Source of the DNA: Platanthera guangdongensis
Lineage: Eukaryota; Streptophyta; Magnoliopsida; Asparagales; Orchidaceae
Assembly: GCA_039583875.1 (NCBI GenBank)
Contig: CM077166.1
Coordinates: forward strand, 86,426,564-86,490,563
Length of the DNA: 64,000 nt
Direction of reading: 5' to 3'
The position numbers and the translations under genes are program-made. The notes under the pieces were generated by a model, which saw only the letters and a list, made by a program, of their open reading frames with translations, was not told the origin of the DNA and did not search any database. Of the stretch, positions 58,682-64,000 are shown in pieces; within the stretch, counting starts at the first letter, position 1; each line of letters opens with the position of its first letter.

Positions 58682-59145
58682 CTGATATCACTTGTGTAGA
58701 GGTTTGAATTTCCTCGCAGGTCATCACGTTCAACTTTCCTTTTCCTTCATCCAGGTTCTGTGGTGGCCGCAGAGCTCGAAGTGGGGCAGGCTGCAGTGGG
58801 GGCTGAGCCTAGGGTCACGAAGACTTCTGGTGTCGCTTCTGCCCGCACTGGAAGCAAATCCTTTCTTTCATCCAGCACCGACTCACATCTTGACCTTTCC
58901 TTGCACAGAACGAGCACACTAGCTCTCACTTGGGTGCACCTTGGATGTTGTGCACCTGCTGTTGCTTCAGGGTGGCATTCCTCTTGAAACATCTTTCGTA
59001 AGGGTGGCCAGGACGGCCACAGAAGCTACACACTTCTTTACTTTTCTTCTTGGACGAAGGGCCAGATGCCCTGTAGCTTCCATCCTCAACACCCTTCCTT
59101 TTCTCTTTCCTCGCCACAACACCGCGGTTCTTAGCATTTTCAATC
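58682..59145 (-). pseudogene. Element F gag remnant with zinc knuckles
   Basis: Only the C-terminal third of gag. AIENAKNRG, then knuckle 1 CSFCGRPGHPYERC intact (about 58995-59036), knuckle 2 with Gln for His, and knuckle 3 CFQCGQKRH without its last Cys. It ends QTSTQVISG at the intron donor. It is cut off at 59145 by the filler junction. Confidence 0.88.
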
Positions 59146-59184
59146 GCCAGGACGGCCACAGAATTTACTGGTTCAAACATCTTT
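59146..59184. other. Filler DNA at a deletion junction in F
   Basis: 39 bp join gag to the interior of the 5' LTR. 59146-59163 is an 18-bp copy of 59007-59024, and 59175-59184 is a 10-bp copy of 58987-58996, so both pieces come from the neighbouring knuckle region, in swapped order. This is the pattern of break repair with templated filler. Confidence 0.75.
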
Positions 59185-60659
59185 GTCATGATGCCATGTT
59201 AGCAGGGGATAACTGCAGACGCTCAGACAGACACCAACTAAAACATGAAGAAAGATTCCTTCGGTTATTTTAAGGAAAAATCAGCTAAATGCAAAGGTTA
59301 GCAATATCCGTCGGCTTGGTGGCTCACTTAGTCCACGAATCAAAATTTAGTTATACGCTGCGGAAAAATACTTGTTTAGATTGACTCAAACATCCTACAT
59401 GAGTATAAACGTCTCCAAAGGACAACTCCTGGTATGTAAGACTCTAAATTTATAATAGTAGTAAGGATAGCTTTTACGGTCACCAAATATAACAAGTTAG
59501 AGTTTATAAATTATGCAGTGCATGAAGTAGTAGTAATAGATTTTATAGTTGAAAATACTTAACATGCATTACTAACATAAATCATCCCAGAGAGCAAGTA
59601 GTACACATCCACATATAGAAAACTAAGCAGCCAACAAGTATCAAAAAGTAACAATACTGTGGGCGACAATAAACTGACACGAACCCACATATAGAAAAGT
59701 ATGTCTGAACGAGTAACTAAAATAAACAACAAACTACCTCGTTGAGACGAGGTAACATCCACGACCAACACTGCCGCCCAGAAACTCCAAAACTAGCTCT
59801 GTTATCTGCTACTACTCTGAACCTAAGGCATTCCAAAGACAGAATACCTCAACAAGAAGGAAAAAATGGTGGCAGAAATTAATATGCCCAAATAAACAAA
59901 GGTCAAATGGATACCAACCCAAGACGTACAGTACTGAAATAAAGTACAAAAGAGGAACAAGTCATCATCATGAAAAATAACTCTTACGTGATTCGTCAAG
60001 TACAACAATAGTACACCAGACGCACGAGGATATAAGGTGACAACATGAATAATTGGAAAGGAAGAAATACAAATCCTTTATTAGGCACATGTGGTCGACT
60101 TTACCAAAAAACACGGGCGTGGTGGTCACTCGTGGACACACCACCAAAAACACTGGTGAGGTGGTCACTATTGGACACACCACCCAAAAACACGGATATA
60201 AAATCCGTCTAACTGCGAGGGAGTCTCATACTCTCCACCATACACCGCAGACATCCAAAAGCCGAGTAGACTTCCATAGGGCACTAATGAAGGAAACAAC
60301 CATTGCGGAGGTGGAAACGTCCACTAACTCCTGCAATCAAGAAACTACAACACAAATATCTCGAGATTTGGTTCGACAGATTCTACTTGACATTCTAGTT
60401 TAAGACGCGGTTGATCAACCCTTACGGACGATTCTACAATCTTAGATAAACTCTAATGCGTTCGATAACGATAAATAAGGCAATTAAAACCAATACTAAA
60501 AACACTTTATCAAACCTATATGAAGTTATAGGATTCAGTTAACAACACAAGATAGAGAAATTTTTCAAGTGATGAAAGATTGAACATAACTATATTGAAA
60601 AGAAGATAAAGGCACCAAGAATATCGTTACTCAAATCGGAAAGGAGAAAGGGGGGGGGG
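59185..60659 (-). repeat. 5' LTR of element F, partial
   Basis: Aligns with about 52103-53590 of the 3' LTR. It lacks the first about 60 bp and runs into the N gap after a run of G. No TATA box or array is visible because those parts fall in the gap. Confidence 0.9.
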
Positions 60660-61159
60660 NNNNNNNNNNNNNNNNNNNNNNNNNNNNNNNNNNNNNNNNN
60701 NNNNNNNNNNNNNNNNNNNNNNNNNNNNNNNNNNNNNNNNNNNNNNNNNNNNNNNNNNNNNNNNNNNNNNNNNNNNNNNNNNNNNNNNNNNNNNNNNNNN
60801 NNNNNNNNNNNNNNNNNNNNNNNNNNNNNNNNNNNNNNNNNNNNNNNNNNNNNNNNNNNNNNNNNNNNNNNNNNNNNNNNNNNNNNNNNNNNNNNNNNNN
60901 NNNNNNNNNNNNNNNNNNNNNNNNNNNNNNNNNNNNNNNNNNNNNNNNNNNNNNNNNNNNNNNNNNNNNNNNNNNNNNNNNNNNNNNNNNNNNNNNNNNN
61001 NNNNNNNNNNNNNNNNNNNNNNNNNNNNNNNNNNNNNNNNNNNNNNNNNNNNNNNNNNNNNNNNNNNNNNNNNNNNNNNNNNNNNNNNNNNNNNNNNNNN
61101 NNNNNNNNNNNNNNNNNNNNNNNNNNNNNNNNNNNNNNNNNNNNNNNNNNNNNNNNNNN
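60660..61159. other. Assembly gap, 500 N
   Basis: Exactly 500 N, a conventional size, so the true length is unknown. It hides the rest of F's 5' LTR, F's right target duplication and a short piece of E's LTR. Confidence 1.
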
Positions 61160-62052
61160 GAGAGGTTAGCTACTCACCCCCGGGGGCTGCTCGAAAAGTG
61201 GGAACTATAGTCTGTGTCGACATAGCTATTGCATGGGTGTGCATGGGTGAGTCATTGCATAGCATTCATTGCATTTCATACATTGCACAACAAGATCCTC
61301 ATCGTATAAGTTTGTATGGGCACTCCTATACGATGAGTTACTTTTATGTAACCCGATCCTTAACTTATAAGTTTGTATGGCATCCTTATAGTTAAGTTAC
61401 TTTCCTGTTGTAGCTCTTATACTTGCTAGTCTAGTTTGTAGCTCTTATATAAATGCTGATTATGATACTGTTTCTCTTTCACTACTGCCACCTGTTTGCA
61501 CTTCCTTTACTGCTTACTTGTTACATATACTATACTCTTGTTCCTTTTCTCCGCCCGGTGCCGAGGAGTCGCCGGGGGAGCGGATGTGAAACCACTTAGT
61601 CGTTTCGACTAACGGTTGCTACGTCTTCCTTTTTAGGAGGTCACGCCGCAGGTAGAGCAGCCGCAGACTACGCCGCAGGACAGCCAGGCCAGGACGACAG
61701 GGCCTGACGTGACGGTGCCGTCGATACCGTCTGTTACTGATGTTAGTGTTTTGCTTACTCTGATGTAGCCCGTTTGGGCAAAGATTAGCTGTACTCTGAT
61801 ATATTGTAGAAGCATGTTTTAGCTTCTCTTTATTGATGTATTTGGACTTTATATACTTAGTGTGGATTTTGACTTCTCTTGCTTATATATTTGGTTGGGT
61901 TGGCATGATTTATTGATATTGTTGTGGCCGGCGGGATAGGCGTCTTGTGGTACAGGTTAGCCCGTGTGCTAATGCTACCGCAAGGCGGCTGTTCCGGGCA
62001 TAAGACTCCCTCTTCGTGCCGTGTTTTGGGATCCGGGAGGAGGGGTCTTACA
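61160..62052 (+). repeat. 5' LTR of E, part 3 (U5 side)
   Basis: Reverse-complement match to 18149-19030 of A's LTR: GAGAGGTTAGCTAC, AACTATAGTCTGTGTCGACA, the TTATAAG/ATACGATGAG block, CGGTGCCGAGGAGT and the final GGGAGGAGGGGTCTTACA at 62052. Confidence 0.9.
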
Positions 62053-62054
62053 AA

Positions 62055-62069
62055 TGGTATCAGTTTGCC
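62055..62069 (+). other. Primer binding site of element E
   Basis: TGGTATCAGTTTGCC, identical to A's PBS. The first nine bases match initiator tRNA-Met. Leader 62070-62267 follows, with nothing else recognised. Confidence 0.75.
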
Positions 62070-62267
62070 ACGATCCTCAACTACGAAGTCATTCAACAAT
62101 GGTGCCACCCCCGTTTGGTTAGTCAGTTTGGGGACAAACAGACTTAGCGGAAGCAGTGGTGTGCCCATATGTAATTCACATTAAGTTTGTCCAACTTTGA
62201 CCTTAAGTTTAGCCAACCTGACCACAAATTTGTCGTGTACGTGTAGGTTCCGCTGCATGTTGAGCCG

Positions 62268-63358
62268 ATGAGGGGTACTCCTACCTCTCCCATACCCACT
62301 CAGTTCCAACAGTCTGAGTTGGGGCAAACACTCACCGCCATTCTTGATGCTTTTAAGGCACAGCAGGCTCCGGTGCAACAACAGGCCCGAGCTCCAACTG
62401 GCTGAGCACCTTTCGGGCTCTCTCCCCTCCCGTCTACCTTGGGACGGAGTCAGCCGTACGTACAGAGGAATGGCTAGACACGATACAAGAGTTGTTGGCT
62501 GGAATCCGTTGCCCGGCCAACATGGCAGTAACATTGGCAGTGTCTGTCTTGGACTTACATGCGAAGAGGTGGTGGAAGTCCCTCATGGGCTCTACCTTCC
62601 AAGGCCGGATCTACACAGAGATAAGTTGGAGTGAATTCTCGGATGTTTTCTTGGAGCACTTTATCCCTACATCGGCCCGAGATGAGCTTGAGCAGAGGTT
62701 CCTTCTACTAAAGCAGGGATCAAAGTCGGTTACAGAATACCAGCGGGAATTCCAGCATCTCGCAAGGTTTGCGGACTCTTATGAGTTGGATGACAGAGGT
62801 TATGCCAAGCGCTTCTATAAAGGGCTGCGAGATCCCCTAAGGCAGTCCCTTTTGTTTATAGCGGATGGTAGCTTGGCGGAGATCATTGATATGGCAAAAA
62901 GATTGGAGGCGGACCACATGGGATGTAGTAAGAGGCCTGCGGAGGACGTAATGGAAGCCGGCCCAAGTAATAGAAGGAGACGGGACTTCAGAGGAGGAAG
63001 AGGTTATCAAAGAGGTGGAGGGCGTGTCCACCGAAACTATAGGGTGTAGCATCCAGTTCCGCAGCCGCCTGCGTTGCCTCCACCCCCACAGCCTCAGCGA
63101 TTTCAACAACCTGAAGGGCGTCGTGGTCTGGTGTGCTTCGAATACAACCAGCCGGGCCACATCCGGCGTTTCTGCCCGCAGCTATATGGGAACGCCCCTC
63201 TTGCTCTCCTCCTGCTCTCCCTCCACCAGCTCCACGAGGACGGGGATATATGCGTGGTCGAGGACGAGGACCGCCAAGAGGAAACCCCGGACCGGTCCGG
63301 GATCAAGTGTACGCGCTTGATATGGCGCAGGAACGGAACCCACAAGATGTGATTGCAG
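62268..63358 (+). pseudogene. Element E gag (first exon)
   Basis: Starts at ATG 62268 (MRGTPTSPIPTQF). A one-base loss near 62382, seen against A, shifts the frame. The capsid domain then continues: EEWLDTIQELLAG, KRWWKSLMGSTFQGR, FIPTSARDELEQRFLLLKQG and VTEYQREFQHLARFADSY. A TAG at 63047-63049 replaces a likely CAG. The knuckle at about 63131-63178 reads CFEYNQPGHIRRFC, with Tyr for the second Cys. Another frame change lies in the Arg/Gly-rich tail (63190-63240). It ends NPQDVIAG at the intron donor. Confidence 0.92.
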
Positions 63359-63453
63359 GTATGATTTAATTAGTTTACATACTTGCATGGTTTAACATGA
63401 ATTGCTTAGAACTTATTAGACACTAGCAATAAGTTTTGGTCGTTGGCACTTAG
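63359..63453 (+). other. Putative gag-pol intron of element E
   Basis: 95 bp, AT-rich, donor GCAG|GTATGA, acceptor CACTTAG|GCACC. It is in phase 1 within a Gly codon, so splicing joins Val-Ile-Ala-Gly to Thr-Val-Ile-Ile in frame. The gag frame meets TAA 9 bases into the intron. A branch-site-like TTTAAC lies in the middle. Related chromoviruses have this junction as continuous coding sequence. Confidence 0.7.
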
Positions 63454-64000
63454 GCACCGTGATTATTGGCGGGAAGACGGCCTATGCGCTGTTCGATACC
63501 GGTGCCTCACACTCTTTTGTGTCCGAAGATTTCATAAAAGACGTGGGGGATGTTCAGTACTTCACGGGAATAGCCCGACGTGTACGCCTTCCGGATGGCT
63601 CGGAGATGATCGCGACCGCCAAGTGCGAGTTTGAGTTATTTATTGATGGGAAGGCCTTTGATACACCGGCCACGGTTCTGAGAATGCCGGAGTTTGACAT
63701 CATTTTGGGCATGGCATGGCTCGATTGGCACTTTGCAAGGATCGACTGCGCGGAGAAGCGGATCTATTTGAGACATGGAGACTCTGACGTCATCTTCCAA
63801 GGTATTGGCTTCGCTCCTCGCATGATGTTATCTTCCGTCCAGGTTGTAAAAGCTCATATGAAGGGGGACGAGGTCTTCATGATCTGGTTCGAGTTGAAGG
63901 AGGAAGCGTTGGAATTAAAGGATGTACGGGTTGTGCGGGACTTTCCCGAGGTATTTCCTGAGAAGCTACCAGGATTACCGCCGCATAGGGAGGTCGATTT
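63454..64000 (+). CDS. Element E aspartic protease (second exon, partial)
   Basis: Open from the acceptor to the window end, 182 codons, no start codon of its own at the expected place, as expected for a second exon or Gag-Pol part. Protease motif LFDTGASHSFVSEDF at about 63504-63548 with intact Asp-Thr-Gly, then FDIILGMAWLDWHFARIDC. The end LPGLPPHREVDF is the linker before RT. Pol therefore continues to the right of the window. Confidence 0.88.

Larger units (their letters stand above)
52044..60659 (-). mobile_element. Element F: B-related chromovirus, truncated, in E's LTR
   Basis: Minus-strand element. 3' LTR 52044-55134, PPT 55135-55149, integrase to protease 55242-58597, gag remnant 58682-59145, then a filler junction and part of the 5' LTR from 59185 into the N gap. 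Most of gag, the leader, the PBS and the first about 60 bp of the 5' LTR are missing. LTR ends (TGTCACAACCCGCATTTTC; GGGGGCGTTACA) are shared with B. The right end and target duplication are hidden in the gap; the left flank is CTAGT (52039-52043). Confidence 0.9.
42537..64000 (+). mobile_element. Element E: chromovirus of the A family, plus strand
   Basis: Same family as A in the opposite orientation. Its 5' LTR is split into 42537-43012, 50596-52043 and 61160-62052 by elements D and F. Then PBS 62055-62069, gag from 62268, intron 63359-63453, and protease to the window end. RT, integrase and 3' LTR lie outside. LTR pieces downstream of the TATA box align with the reverse complement of A's LTR; U3 does not. 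Gag has one-base losses and a stop; protease is open to the window end. The start (TGTAACATCG at 42537) agrees with the family terminus TGTAACG. Confidence 0.85.

Noticed and set aside
55242..59145. F as a functional element
   Set aside because: Multiple frame breaks in integrase and RT, most of gag and the PBS missing.

Overview
The window is a plant nuclear repeat block, most likely from a large-genome eudicot. I see no host protein-coding gene, tRNA or rRNA gene. Nearly all of it is LTR retrotransposons nested in each other: Ty3/gypsy chromoviruses with integrase chromodomains (probably Tekay/Del-like), an Athila-like Ty3/gypsy element with a tRNA-Asp primer site, a Ty1/copia element, and relics of a SIRE-like copia element and another gypsy element. 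This mixture, plant-type primer binding sites (initiator tRNA-Met, tRNA-Asp) and a 500-N scaffold gap point to an assembled plant chromosome.

Layout, left block (1-32953). Element A (minus strand, chromovirus) spans the whole block. Its 3' LTR is at 1-2457 (cut by the window edge), pol at 2545-5934, end of gag at 6032-6377, start of gag at 17198-17933, and its 5' LTR begins at 18149. Element B (6383-17197, minus strand, related chromovirus) sits in A's gag. Element C (21498-32848, minus strand, Athila-like) sits in A's 5' LTR with a perfect CTCTT target duplication; that LTR resumes at 32854-32953. LTR divergence by eye (A about 15%, B and C about 5%) agrees with the nesting order.

Middle (32954-42536). 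Old decayed sequence: an unassigned stretch, a gypsy relic H (minus strand, gag and protease traces, PBS at 36437-36456, LTR at 36460-37533) and a SIRE-like copia relic G (plus strand, LTR ending at 40197, gag and start of protease to 42536).

Right block (42537-64000). Element E, same family as A but on the plus strand, interrupts G at the protease motif. Its 5' LTR is split in three by element D (43013-50590, plus-strand copia) and element F (52044 into the N gap, minus strand, B-related). E's PBS, gag, a gag-pol intron and protease follow at 62055-64000 and run off the window.

How the parts work together. Each element is, or was, a replication unit: the LTR promoter drives genomic RNA, a tRNA primes at the PBS, Gag packages, and protease, reverse transcriptase/RNase H and integrase copy and insert the DNA. 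All are damaged, mostly by C-to-T or G-to-A type changes expected of methylated DNA. Three points stand out. First, a short GT-AG intron lies exactly at the gag/pol junction in A, B and E (donor also in F). Second, nearly every LTR family has its own short-motif array, mostly palindromic and usually just upstream of the TATA box. Third, the 5' leader of B carries three stem-loops with a conserved loop and covarying stems.
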